Shown here piece by piece: positions 33,247 to 41,676 of a DNA stretch of 64,000 nt. A program made the position numbers and the translations under genes. Source of the stretch: Endozoicomonas euniceicola (lineage in GTDB: Bacteria > Pseudomonadota > Gammaproteobacteria > Pseudomonadales > Endozoicomonadaceae); NCBI RefSeq assembly GCF_025562755.1, contig NZ_CP103300.1, positions 2,033,501 to 2,097,500 of the forward strand, in the 5' to 3' direction. Numbering within the stretch: position 1 is the first letter of the stretch; every line of letters starts with the position of its first letter. Under the pieces are notes generated by a model, which was not told the DNA's origin, ran no database searches, and saw only the letters and a program-made list of their open reading frames with translations.

Positions 33247-34071
33247 TCACTTCAACCGATTAAGATGAAATGCACGAGCCAGCACTGCTTCAAAAATACA
33301 TTCTGGCAACAGCCTCTGCAAAAACGGCAGGCTTCGGCTGCCGTTCCCTACTTTGACCGAGCCGGATGCTTTACCGGCTTTTACTCGCCTGACAATAACA
33401 CGAGCCACCTTCTCAGCCGGGGTAGGGTTATCCTGGGAAGCACCAGCACGTTTCCACAAGGCGTCTTCAATGGGCTTATAAAAAGAGCGGTCAGGCAGGG
33501 CTCTTGCCAGTGCCTTTCTGGCATTATCGGCAAAGCGGGAACGAATGGCTCCGGGTTTCACGCTCATCACGTCAATACCAAAGGGGTTGAGTTCCATACG
33601 TAACGTGTCAGAAAAAGCATTGAAAGCGGCTTTGGAAGCACAATAGGTTCCAGAGAAAGGGGTCACCACCTGACCGGAGACACTGCCTATATTGATGATG
33701 GTGCCGGATCTTTGAGAAATCATGGCCGGTGTCACCGCCTGAATCAGTTTAAGTGGCGCAAAGACATTGGCTTCAAACTGCATCCTGACTTCCGACTCAG
33801 GCATCTCAACCACCGCCCCCATAGCACCATAACCGGCATTATTCACCAGCACGTCAATTCCACCCGCCGCTTCCATGCTGGCGAGCAGCTTCCTGACCTG
33901 ATCATCACAGGTGATATCCAGAGTCTCGATTCTGATACCTGATGACTCAAGGTCTGATAAGGTTTCTTTTCTTCGAGCTGTCGCCCAAACCTGCCAGCCC
34001 TGACAGTTGAATTCTTGCGCAAGGGCTCTGCCGATGCCCGAGGAACAGCCGGTAATTAAAACGTTTTTCAT
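33247..34071 (-). CDS. Short-chain dehydrogenase/reductase
   Basis: 274-residue classical SDR oxidoreductase. NAD(P)-binding TGCSSGIG at residues 7-14, NNAG at 77-80, catalytic serine in NIGSVSG and the Tyr143-xxx-Lys147 pair in TYCASK. Arg33-Arg34 after the second strand suggests NADP(H) preference. The substrate cannot be read from the sequence. The start overlaps the stop of rmuC by 4 bp, so the two are translated together. Confidence 0.88.
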   Translation of the reverse strand: MKNVLITGCSSGIGRALAQEFNCQGWQVWATARRKETLSDLESSGIRIETLDITCDDQVRKLLASMEAAGGIDVLVNNAGYGAMGAVVEMPESEVRMQFEANVFAPLKLIQAVTPAMISQRSGTIINIGSVSGQVVTPFSGTYCASKAAFNAFSDTLRMELNPFGIDVMSVKPGAIRSRFADNARKALARALPDRSFYKPIEDALWKRAGASQDNPTPAEKVARVIVRRVKAGKASGSVKVGNGSRSLPFLQRLLPECIFEAVLARAFHLNRLK

Positions 34072-35426
34072 TGGGTCTTTTTTTCAGTCAGCTGCGATAA
34101 ATCGGATGTATCCAGTGTCTGTCTGGAAAACTCTTTTTTCACCCTGACACCCAGTGCAACAAACTCATTAGTTTGTGAAATCAGGTTGCCGCGTCCTTGT
34201 TTAAGTGTATTCATGGCTTCGTCATAAGTATTTCTTGTTGTTGTCAGCTGAGTGTCGAGCTTTTCCATCTTCTCTACAAATACACGTAACTTGTCGTAAA
34301 CCAGGCCAGCCCGGTCAGCCAGTTTTCTGGCATTAGCATTTTGTCGTTCAATCGTCCAAAGGTTGGCAACCGTTCTGAGGGTAGCAAGCAGCGTGGTGGG
34401 GGTCACTACCACAATATTCTGTTCAAAAGCATCGTTAAACAGTTTCTGGTCATGCTGGAAAGCGGCGATAAAGGCGGGCTCTACGGGCATAAACATAAAA
34501 ACAAAGTCTGGCGTTTTCACGCCCGGAAGGTTGGGATAATCTTTATCGCCCAGACCTTTAATATGATTGCGAATACTGAGGATATGGCGTGACAGGGCCG
34601 ATTGCCTTTCGTCATCATCTTCTGCATTCACGTAAGCCATATAGTCCACCAGCGACACTTTAGAATCGATAATAAGATGCTTTCCCTCTGGCAGATAAAC
34701 GACAAAATCTGGTCGTTTATTCTGACCTTCATCGTCTTTGAAGTTAGCTTCCCGCTCGTACTCTTCACCTTTGATCAGGCCACTGCTTTCAAGAATTTTT
34801 TCAACCTGAAGTTCTCCCCAGTTGCCCTGTAGCTTTTTATCGCCTTTAAGGGCCCTGGCAAGATTACCGGCTTCATCGGTAATTCTCTGATTCAGGCTGT
34901 GCAGCGTTTCGAGTTGTTGTTTTAAGGCCGCCCTGCCTTCTATATCAGCCTGTTGAGCCTGCTCTACTTTATTTCGAAAATCGCCTAACTGCTCTTTAAA
35001 AGGTTTAAGTAATGTATCCAGACGCTCCTGATGCTGCTGGGAAAACAGTTTGCCCTTAGCCTCCAGAATTTCACTGGCAATATGATGAAACGCCTGCTTC
35101 TGGGTTTCGCGGTTGTCTTCCAGATCTTTTATCGTTTTTTCATTATGCTGTTGCTGCACTTCAAGACGTGCTCTTAATTCCCGTACAGCCTGTTCAGCCT
35201 CGCTGCGGTTCTCACGTTCAACCTCAATGCGTTCCAGTAAACGAGTCCGGTCGTCTTCGCCCTGCCGGATACGCTGATCACGTTCCGTTACTCTATCCTG
35301 CTCACTGCTCAATAAGGTTTCCAGCTCGGCCTGCGTCCGTAAATTTTTTTGCCGTGCCACCAGCCAGCTCAGTAAAGAAGACAATACTGCAACAATAGCT
35401 GCCACGATCACTGTGGTTGAGGACAT
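34068..35426 (-). CDS. rmuC: DNA recombination protein RmuC
   Basis: 452 residues. An N-terminal membrane anchor (VIVAAIVAVLSSLLSWLVA) is followed by a long coiled coil (~30-190) and the RmuC nuclease-like domain with GNWGELQVEKILESSGL, DFVVYLPEGKHLIIDSKVSL and VFMFMPVEPAF. RmuC limits DNA rearrangement at inverted repeats and is a predicted nuclease of the PD-(D/E)XK type. Translationally coupled to the downstream SDR gene. Confidence 0.92.
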   Translation of the reverse strand: MSSTTVIVAAIVAVLSSLLSWLVARQKNLRTQAELETLLSSEQDRVTERDQRIRQGEDDRTRLLERIEVERENRSEAEQAVRELRARLEVQQQHNEKTIKDLEDNRETQKQAFHHIASEILEAKGKLFSQQHQERLDTLLKPFKEQLGDFRNKVEQAQQADIEGRAALKQQLETLHSLNQRITDEAGNLARALKGDKKLQGNWGELQVEKILESSGLIKGEEYEREANFKDDEGQNKRPDFVVYLPEGKHLIIDSKVSLVDYMAYVNAEDDDERQSALSRHILSIRNHIKGLGDKDYPNLPGVKTPDFVFMFMPVEPAFIAAFQHDQKLFNDAFEQNIVVVTPTTLLATLRTVANLWTIERQNANARKLADRAGLVYDKLRVFVEKMEKLDTQLTTTRNTYDEAMNTLKQGRGNLISQTNEFVALGVRVKKEFSRQTLDTSDLSQLTEKKTQ

Positions 35427-35459
35427 AAACAGAATCTCATTCAGGGTTGATCTTCAGCC

Positions 35460-36017
35460 ATGTTACTATTCCAACAGAGCGTTTTCATAGACATCAGTCG
35501 TGCTCCAGTCATTTCGAAATCAGTAGCCGTCGAGAATAGCCGCAGGAATGAGAATTTGAATGCTTTTGTTCAGGAGCGAATCGTTTCGCCCATAAAAGCT
35601 TTATTAAACCAGGGGCTAACCCCGGACTCTCTGGCATTGTGCCTTGCGGTCGGCTTTGTCTTGGGTTTCTTTCCTGTGTTTGGCATCACCACCCTGCTCT
35701 GTGTACTGACTGCCGGGGCTCTGCGACTGAACCAGGTGGCTATACAGGTTGCCAACTATTGCGGTTATCCATTGCAATTTATTCTGTTTATTCCTTTTAT
35801 ACGGCTTGGGGAGTATCTGTTTGGGCTGGAACGAATTTCGGTGAATCCTGCCGATATATTCATGTTAGCGAAAAGCGACTTCAGCCTGTTTCTTGAGCTT
35901 TATGGTCTGGCTATCTCAGCCGCCTGCGCTGCCTGGCTGGTTGTAGCAATGCCTTTAATACTGCTGTTATGGAAGGGGTTCGCCGTTTTGCTGAAAGCAA
36001 AGATGAAAACGGTTTAA
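35460..36017 (+). CDS. DUF2062 membrane protein
   Basis: Inner-membrane protein with the DUF2062 core: LALCLAVGFVLGFFPVFGIT, a central segment NYCGYPLQFILFIPFIRLGE and a C-terminal membrane helix. The ATG at 35460 gives 185 residues but has no ribosome-binding site; an in-frame TTG at 35556 has AGGA about 10 nt upstream and would give 153 residues, nearer to the conserved domain. The family has no settled function. Divergent from rmuC. Confidence 0.8.
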   Translation: MLLFQQSVFIDISRAPVISKSVAVENSRRNENLNAFVQERIVSPIKALLNQGLTPDSLALCLAVGFVLGFFPVFGITTLLCVLTAGALRLNQVAIQVANYCGYPLQFILFIPFIRLGEYLFGLERISVNPADIFMLAKSDFSLFLELYGLAISAACAAWLVVAMPLILLLWKGFAVLLKAKMKTV

Positions 36018-36038
36018 GCGTCCCTGCTCAATGCTGTG

Positions 36039-36410
36039 TTAATATTGTTCCTGCACTTCAAAAAAATCCTGCGACAATTTCCATACACCAGCATCATTTT
36101 TCACCCATTCCTCCAGTGTAATAATGCCTTTGCCCACATTCATAGACCAGTTCGCTCCGAGGTGAACCTTTTCATCGCCGACCTGTTTCAACCACATGTC
36201 GTTATAGTGCAGGTCAGAGGCTCCGGACTGAATAAATGGACGCCAGAAGTTGTCTATATTGTCTTTGCCAACATATTCTCCCATGGGGTTAGCCTGCAAG
36301 ACCGCATCAGGCATATAACCGGAAACGCAATAGTCGATATCTCCATGATTAAAGTGCTTAACCCATTGTTTGCTGGCAGCCAGAACTTCAGCTAGCACAT
36401 GGTGACTCAT
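36039..36410 (-). CDS. SnoaL/NTF2-like protein
   Basis: 123-residue single-domain alpha+beta protein of the NTF2-like fold (SnoaL/DUF4440 type): a first helix with VKHFNHGDIDYCVSGYMPDA, then YVGKDNIDNFWRPFI, and closing strands GIITLEEWVKNDAGVWKLSQ and FFEVQ. Such proteins are isomerases, hydratases or binding proteins. The ATG at 36410 is preceded by GGAGG at 6-nt spacing, better than the in-frame ATG five codons upstream. Confidence 0.75.
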   Translation of the reverse strand: MSHHVLAEVLAASKQWVKHFNHGDIDYCVSGYMPDAVLQANPMGEYVGKDNIDNFWRPFIQSGASDLHYNDMWLKQVGDEKVHLGANWSMNVGKGIITLEEWVKNDAGVWKLSQDFFEVQEQY

Positions 36411-36491
36411 GAGTCGCCTCCTCATGATCGCTATGGGTGACTGAAGTTTAGGCTAATTCAGAGCCACTGATTTTATGATTACTAAAGCACT

Positions 36492-37544
36492 TCATAAACC
36501 GTCATCATGGTCATGTTCTTTATGATTTTGCGAAGAGTGCTTATCAGAAAAGTAATAAAGGTCGCATCTAAAACCAGGTATTTCTGTATTTGTATCGTAA
36601 TGGTTTTCGATGAATATTTGGGTATGACCCGGGGCAGAAAAGGTTTTGAGCAGGTTTTCATCGCTGCAATCACATCTGGACAACGCGCCACTGGCAATAT
36701 CACACACTTCGTTTGTTATCGATTTGGAGCCATAGGCAACCATGTAGTTGTAGAGATTCGCTTCTGTTTTGCCTTCCTTTTTGGGTTGATCAAAAACCAA
36801 CTTAACAGAAGACAGAGTGACAGAAGGATCTCTGACTATCTGATTAACGTGCTTATATCTTGGTATCAACTCATTGTTCTTATACTTATTGGTGGAGCCT
36901 GAACGTTCAGTCGCCGGCCTCTCAAAAAGCCAGTTGACTTTATCAAACAACTTTTCTTCACTGGTATCATCCCAGCGATAACCTATTCTGTACTCCGGAA
37001 TCACCGCTTTACTATCAGAAGCTTTAACGCTGTAACTAAAGCCCACTTTTGGAAGTTTAAACTGGCAATGTTCACGGGACTTAGTGCAAACATGTCCTTC
37101 CGCTTTGTCACTTCGCTCATCCCATTCCCAGTTTTTACCGGGGACAATGATTATAGGGCGGTTCCTCATTTCAAACAGACGGAACTTTCCAAGATCAAAG
37201 GTCACAAAATACTGTTTATTGTCGTAGTGATAAGTATAACGGCACTTATAGCCCAAAATCGGCACCCTGCTATAGGCGGCAGAGTGAAAGGTTATTCCAC
37301 TAACACGATAAGGGGTTTCTACTACCCCAGGCACTTCTGCTACATAAGGTGTTTTAAGCAATGTTTTGAATATGTCAGGAAGATTTGCTGGAAGATGACC
37401 TGGAGTTGCCTCCAAGTCAGACGAGAAACTACTGTACTTAAACTCTAACTGCTGAGGATCAGGACAGGGAAATTCATGACCGATGGCAGTATTCGTAAAA
37501 AACAGTCCAAATAAAGCGCTGGTACAAAAAAACTGGCGTTTCAT
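36492..37544 (-). CDS. Secreted protein of unknown function, His/Asp-rich tail
   Basis: 350 residues with a signal peptide (SALFGLFFTNTAIGHEF; cleavage after IGH or so). Mature part has about eight Cys in pairs (GYKCRY, HVCTKSREHC, NEVCDI, SRCDCSD, FRCDLYY) and aromatic-rich strands. The C-terminus DKHSSQNHKEHDHDDGL is rich in His and Asp and may bind metal. No family recognised. Monocistronic. Confidence 0.68.
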   Translation of the reverse strand: MKRQFFCTSALFGLFFTNTAIGHEFPCPDPQQLEFKYSSFSSDLEATPGHLPANLPDIFKTLLKTPYVAEVPGVVETPYRVSGITFHSAAYSRVPILGYKCRYTYHYDNKQYFVTFDLGKFRLFEMRNRPIIIVPGKNWEWDERSDKAEGHVCTKSREHCQFKLPKVGFSYSVKASDSKAVIPEYRIGYRWDDTSEEKLFDKVNWLFERPATERSGSTNKYKNNELIPRYKHVNQIVRDPSVTLSSVKLVFDQPKKEGKTEANLYNYMVAYGSKSITNEVCDIASGALSRCDCSDENLLKTFSAPGHTQIFIENHYDTNTEIPGFRCDLYYFSDKHSSQNHKEHDHDDGL

Positions 37545-37744
37545 GAATAACTACCCGAACTGAACAAAACTTAATGCCTGAAGACTCACAACTGGTGAGT
37601 CTGGCACAGGATTAGCCATTGTCCAGCTACGCATAATTTATAGAGTCACTCAAAGCTCAGGCTCATTAATGACAACCGCCTCCTGTTTCCAGTATTGAGA
37701 CGGTTGCACTTGCTCTAACCGATAAAATAAACGACAGTTATTTA

Positions 37745-38770
37745 TTACTTCTTCTCGGCATACTTCATTGAGTCCAAAGCCACCGCAAAGATAATAATGG
37801 AACCTTTAATAATATACTGCCAATAAGGGCTCACACCGATGTATGTCATGCCATAGTTAATCAGGGTGAAAATTAATACGCCCGTTACCACACCGGCAAT
37901 ACTGCCAACACCACCAGCAAAGGACACGCCCCCCACCACACAGGCAGCAATGGCATCCAGCTCGTACATAAAGCCAAGGTTATTGGTGGCACTGCCAATC
38001 CGGCCCGCTTCCAGCAAACCGGCAAAGGCATAGAAGACACCAGACAGGGCGTACACTTTCAGGAGCGTTAAAGCTACGTTAACACCGGATACCTTAGCGG
38101 CTTCAGGGTTGCCACCGATGGCAAAGATATTCTTGCCAAAGACAGTCTTGTTCCACATGACCCAGCTGATGACAATAGCAATGGCCGCATAGAACGTAAT
38201 ATACGACAACCTGAAACTGCCCAGCCGGATAAACCCCTGGGTAAACTCTGAAAAACGGGCATCAAAGCCAGCAACAGGTGATGCTCCTACCATATCAAAG
38301 TACAGGGAGTTAATGCCGTAGACGATAATCATCATGCCAAGGGTGGCAATAAACGGCGTCACATTCAGATAAGCCACCACAAAACCGTTTAACAGCCCGA
38401 TCAGTGCACCAATAGCGCAAACCAGAAGAATAACAGCAGGAATGGGAATGGCACCCAGTTCAGGAAACACCTTATTGACGTTGGTTACTGCCTGCAACAT
38501 GGTGGCGGACACAACCGCAGCCAGCCCGACCTGGCGACCTGCAGAAAGGTCCGTTCCCTGGGTCACAATCAGACTTGCAACACCCAGTGCAATAATAATT
38601 CGTACCGACGACTGAGTAAGGATATTACTCAGGTTTCTCAGACTAACAAACGACGGCTCCTGAATAATAATGATCGCCAGAAGAATCAGAAGTACGGCAT
38701 AAATACCACCTTCCTTGATCATCTGCATTGCGTTAAAGCCTTTTCGATTAAGGCCTGCTGCATTGCCCAT
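37745..38770 (-). CDS. mglC: Galactose/methyl-galactoside ABC permease MglC
   Basis: 341-residue permease of the sugar ABC system, matching E. coli MglC along its length: LSNILTQSSVRIIIALGVAS, VTQGTDLSAGRQVGLAAVV, FGKNIFAIGGNPEAAKVSGV and LDAIAACVVGGVSFAGG. About ten hydrophobic segments. It is the last gene of the mglBAC operon and lies 16 bp after mglA. Confidence 0.93.
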   Translation of the reverse strand: MGNAAGLNRKGFNAMQMIKEGGIYAVLLILLAIIIIQEPSFVSLRNLSNILTQSSVRIIIALGVASLIVTQGTDLSAGRQVGLAAVVSATMLQAVTNVNKVFPELGAIPIPAVILLVCAIGALIGLLNGFVVAYLNVTPFIATLGMMIIVYGINSLYFDMVGASPVAGFDARFSEFTQGFIRLGSFRLSYITFYAAIAIVISWVMWNKTVFGKNIFAIGGNPEAAKVSGVNVALTLLKVYALSGVFYAFAGLLEAGRIGSATNNLGFMYELDAIAACVVGGVSFAGGVGSIAGVVTGVLIFTLINYGMTYIGVSPYWQYIIKGSIIIFAVALDSMKYAEKK

Positions 38771-38786
38771 GGAAATACTCCTTTAA

Positions 38787-40295
38787 TTACAGGTAGCGTG
38801 ATGCCAGTTCAAGAATTTCGTTCTGGGTGGTTTCTCTGGTGTTGACAATACCTGCGACCTGCCCGTTACTCATCACCAGAATCCGGTCTGTGGTGCCAAG
38901 CAGCTCAGGCATTTCCGAGGAGATCATAATCACCCCCTTGCCTTTTTTCGCCAGCTCCAGAATCAACTGGTAGATTTCATACTTGGCACCAACGTCGATG
39001 CCACGGGTAGGTTCATCCATCATCAGAATGTCCGGCTCGGTCAATAGCCAGCGACCAATCACCACTTTCTGCTGGTTACCGCCGGACAACGAACCAATCG
39101 GCGTATGATGTCCCGGTGTTTTCACGCTCATGGCATCAATAACCCACTGAGTGTCCTTACCCATCTGTAGATTACTGAGCAGGCCAGCTTTGTTCTTGTA
39201 ATGTTCAATATTGGCCACCAGCGAGTTAAAGGTAATATCCAGAGTGCTGTAAATACCCGTCGCTCGTCGTTCTTCCGTGACCAGTGAAAAACCGTTCCGG
39301 ATGGCTTCGTGGGCGTCTCGGTTACTGACTTTCCGGTTATTCAGAAGAATAGTGCCAGCTGCCTTTTCACGAACGCCGAATAGCGTTTCAACAATATCAG
39401 TACGCCTGGCCCCCACCAGGCCAGCAATGCCTAACACCTCCCCTTTTCGTAACTCAAAACTGATGTCGTTTATAGAAGGCTGGTTTTTGGCGGTCAAACC
39501 ACTGACTTTTAAAATGACCTCACCGGGCACATTATCCCGTTCAGGAAACCGCTGGGTCAGCTCACGCCCAACCATCATGTTAATAATTTCATCCATAGTG
39601 AGACCTTCCAGCGGTTGAGTGCCGACCCACTGCCCGTCGCGCAGGATGGTAATTTCATCACACAGTTCAAAAATCTCTTCCATTTTATGAGAGATATAAA
39701 CAATCCCGCAGCCTCTGTCTTTCAGCTTGCGAATAATCTTAAAGAGGTGTTTGATTTCTTTCTCGGTAAGCGACGATGTCGGCTCGTCCATAATCACAAT
39801 GCGGGCGTTATAAGAGAATGCTTTGGCAATTTCGATCATTTGCCGCTGAGATACAGACAGGCTTGCTACCCGCTCTTTAGGGTCCACATCAATATCAAGC
39901 TCATCAAAAATGGCTTTGGTGTCGTTGTACATTTTTGAGTCATCAACAAAGCCCTTTTTTTTCGGATACCTCCCTAACCACATGTTATCCATTACCGAGC
40001 TTTGCAACACCTGGTTAAGCTCCTGATGGACCATCGAGATGCCGTTATCAAGGGCTTCTTTCGATGAACTGAAATGGACATTGCTACCAAGAAAGACAAT
40101 CTCTCCCTCGTCTTTCTCATAAATACCAAACAGGCATTTCAGGAGCGTGGACTTGCCCGCCCCATTTTCCCCCATCAATGCGTGAATCGAATAAGGGCGG
40201 ACTCTCAGGTCAACCCGGTCAAGAGCCTTGACACCGGGAAACTCCTTGCTGATAGCAGTCATTTCAAGAAGGAACTGCTCTTCATCGTTTGACAT
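38787..40295 (-). CDS. mglA: Galactose/methyl-galactoside ABC ATPase MglA
   Basis: 502 residues with two fused ATPase domains, as in all CUT2-type sugar importers. The first has Walker A GENGAGKSTLLK and Walker B VIMDEPTSSL. The second has a degenerate Walker A (GLVGARRTDI), an intact signature LSGGNQQKVVIGRWL and Walker B LMMDEPTRGIDVG. It couples ATP to import by MglC with sugar delivered by MglB. Confidence 0.93.
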   Translation of the reverse strand: MSNDEEQFLLEMTAISKEFPGVKALDRVDLRVRPYSIHALMGENGAGKSTLLKCLFGIYEKDEGEIVFLGSNVHFSSSKEALDNGISMVHQELNQVLQSSVMDNMWLGRYPKKKGFVDDSKMYNDTKAIFDELDIDVDPKERVASLSVSQRQMIEIAKAFSYNARIVIMDEPTSSLTEKEIKHLFKIIRKLKDRGCGIVYISHKMEEIFELCDEITILRDGQWVGTQPLEGLTMDEIINMMVGRELTQRFPERDNVPGEVILKVSGLTAKNQPSINDISFELRKGEVLGIAGLVGARRTDIVETLFGVREKAAGTILLNNRKVSNRDAHEAIRNGFSLVTEERRATGIYSTLDITFNSLVANIEHYKNKAGLLSNLQMGKDTQWVIDAMSVKTPGHHTPIGSLSGGNQQKVVIGRWLLTEPDILMMDEPTRGIDVGAKYEIYQLILELAKKGKGVIMISSEMPELLGTTDRILVMSNGQVAGIVNTRETTQNEILELASRYL

Positions 40296-40437
40296 AGGCT
40301 GTGTTCTTATATGGGCGCAGAAGTGGTCAGGGATTAATCAGCAAACTGCTTTATCCCCGACCCGTCAGGTAAGAAGAAAAAAAGACGACAGACTGACTAG
40401 TTCAGAGTGTTAATGCTTACGCGTTACTTTTTACGCG

Positions 40438-41415
40438 TTACTGATTAAGAGTCTCACGGTCGACCCCCACATAAGGCACGCGCACAACCTTGTCCTTTAT
40501 CACCCAGTCAGTACCTTCTCCGGCAGCCTTGCCCCGGGCCAGGTTATGGGTCAGTTCCAGTGTGGCCCTGGCCTGATTGATTCCGTCATTCAAAACGGTT
40601 CCCTGCATTTCGCCACTTCTAATCAGGGCAACCGCTTCTGTCAGGGCATCGACGCCATAGACCGGAATGTCGGAACGCGCGGCTGCACGCAGGGATTCAA
40701 TAGCACCCATAGCCATGGCGTCGTTGTTGGAAATAACCACTTCGATCTTGTCGGCGTTAGGACCGGAAATCCAGGCATCCATCTTGTCTTTCGCCATAGC
40801 GGTATCCCACATAGCTGTATCAAGATGCAGTGCGTCGGTCTTGTAACCCTTATCATTCAGGGTGGAGATAACATAAGAAGAACGGGCTTCGGCATCCGGA
40901 TGGCCCGGCTCACCTTTCAGCAGCACATACTGAATAACACCATCTTTATTCAAGTCCCACTGCGGGTTGGCATCCCAGTGACTGGCAATCAGCTCCCCTT
41001 GAATAATCCCTGATTCAGCAGAGTCGGTACCGACATAATAAGCGTATTCATAGCTCTGTAATTCTTCTGCTGTCGGTTCCTTGTTATAGAAAACAACCGG
41101 CACACCATCAAGCTTCGCTTTACTGATAATCACCGGTGCCGCAGCCGGATCAACCAGATTAATGGCCAGCGCATCCACTCCCCGGGCCAGCATGATATCA
41201 ATCTGATCATTTTGCATGGATTGGTTATTTTGCGAGTCGTTCATCATCAAACGACCCACACCGGCTTCATTCGCTTCCTTCTCAAGAGCCCGGCGGACAA
41301 CGGACATGAAATTATCGTCGTAACGATAAACGGTGACGCCCAGTGTGGCTGCCTGAACGGCACCGGTCAGCGCCAGCCCCGTCAATACCCCGGCAAATAC
41401 TGTTGCTTTATTCAT
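40438..41415 (-). CDS. mglB: Galactose-binding periplasmic protein MglB
   Basis: Periplasmic sugar-binding protein of the mgl system. The start at 41415 gives the signal peptide MNKATVFAGVLTGLALTGAV ending VQA; an upstream in-frame ATG at 41475 would place 20 polar residues before it. Mature protein starts ATLGVTVYRYDDNFMSVVR as in E. coli MglB, with DSQNNQSMQNDQID and NNDAMAMGAIE. First gene of mglBAC; 142 bp separate it from mglA. Just past the stop is a direct repeat of ACGCGTTACT (about 40419-40443). Confidence 0.92.
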   Translation of the reverse strand: MNKATVFAGVLTGLALTGAVQAATLGVTVYRYDDNFMSVVRRALEKEANEAGVGRLMMNDSQNNQSMQNDQIDIMLARGVDALAINLVDPAAAPVIISKAKLDGVPVVFYNKEPTAEELQSYEYAYYVGTDSAESGIIQGELIASHWDANPQWDLNKDGVIQYVLLKGEPGHPDAEARSSYVISTLNDKGYKTDALHLDTAMWDTAMAKDKMDAWISGPNADKIEVVISNNDAMAMGAIESLRAAARSDIPVYGVDALTEAVALIRSGEMQGTVLNDGINQARATLELTHNLARGKAAGEGTDWVIKDKVVRVPYVGVDRETLNQ

Positions 41416-41676
41416 TTTATTCTCATCTTTTGAAACGGGCACTGACCCTTTCCTTTTTATACAGCATGAATACATTTATAAGCGTCCTATGACGTATAAC
41501 CCAAAGCCAGTGCAATATAATGGTCGAATGTGATAATAAATGAACAAAAGTTAAAAAATAGTGACCCACATCAACTCAAAGTTTACAAAACATGAGTATT
41601 CCTTAGGTTTCTTACTACATAAAATCTGATGCCCATCAACCAACAGCTAACAGCCAACAGCGCTATATTCTAAGCT

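Noticed and set aside
41520..41560. Possible CRP site upstream of mglB (TGTGATAATAAATGAACA).
   Set aside because: Only one half-site fits and the spacing to the second half is wrong; regulation by CRP is plausible from E. coli but not visible here.
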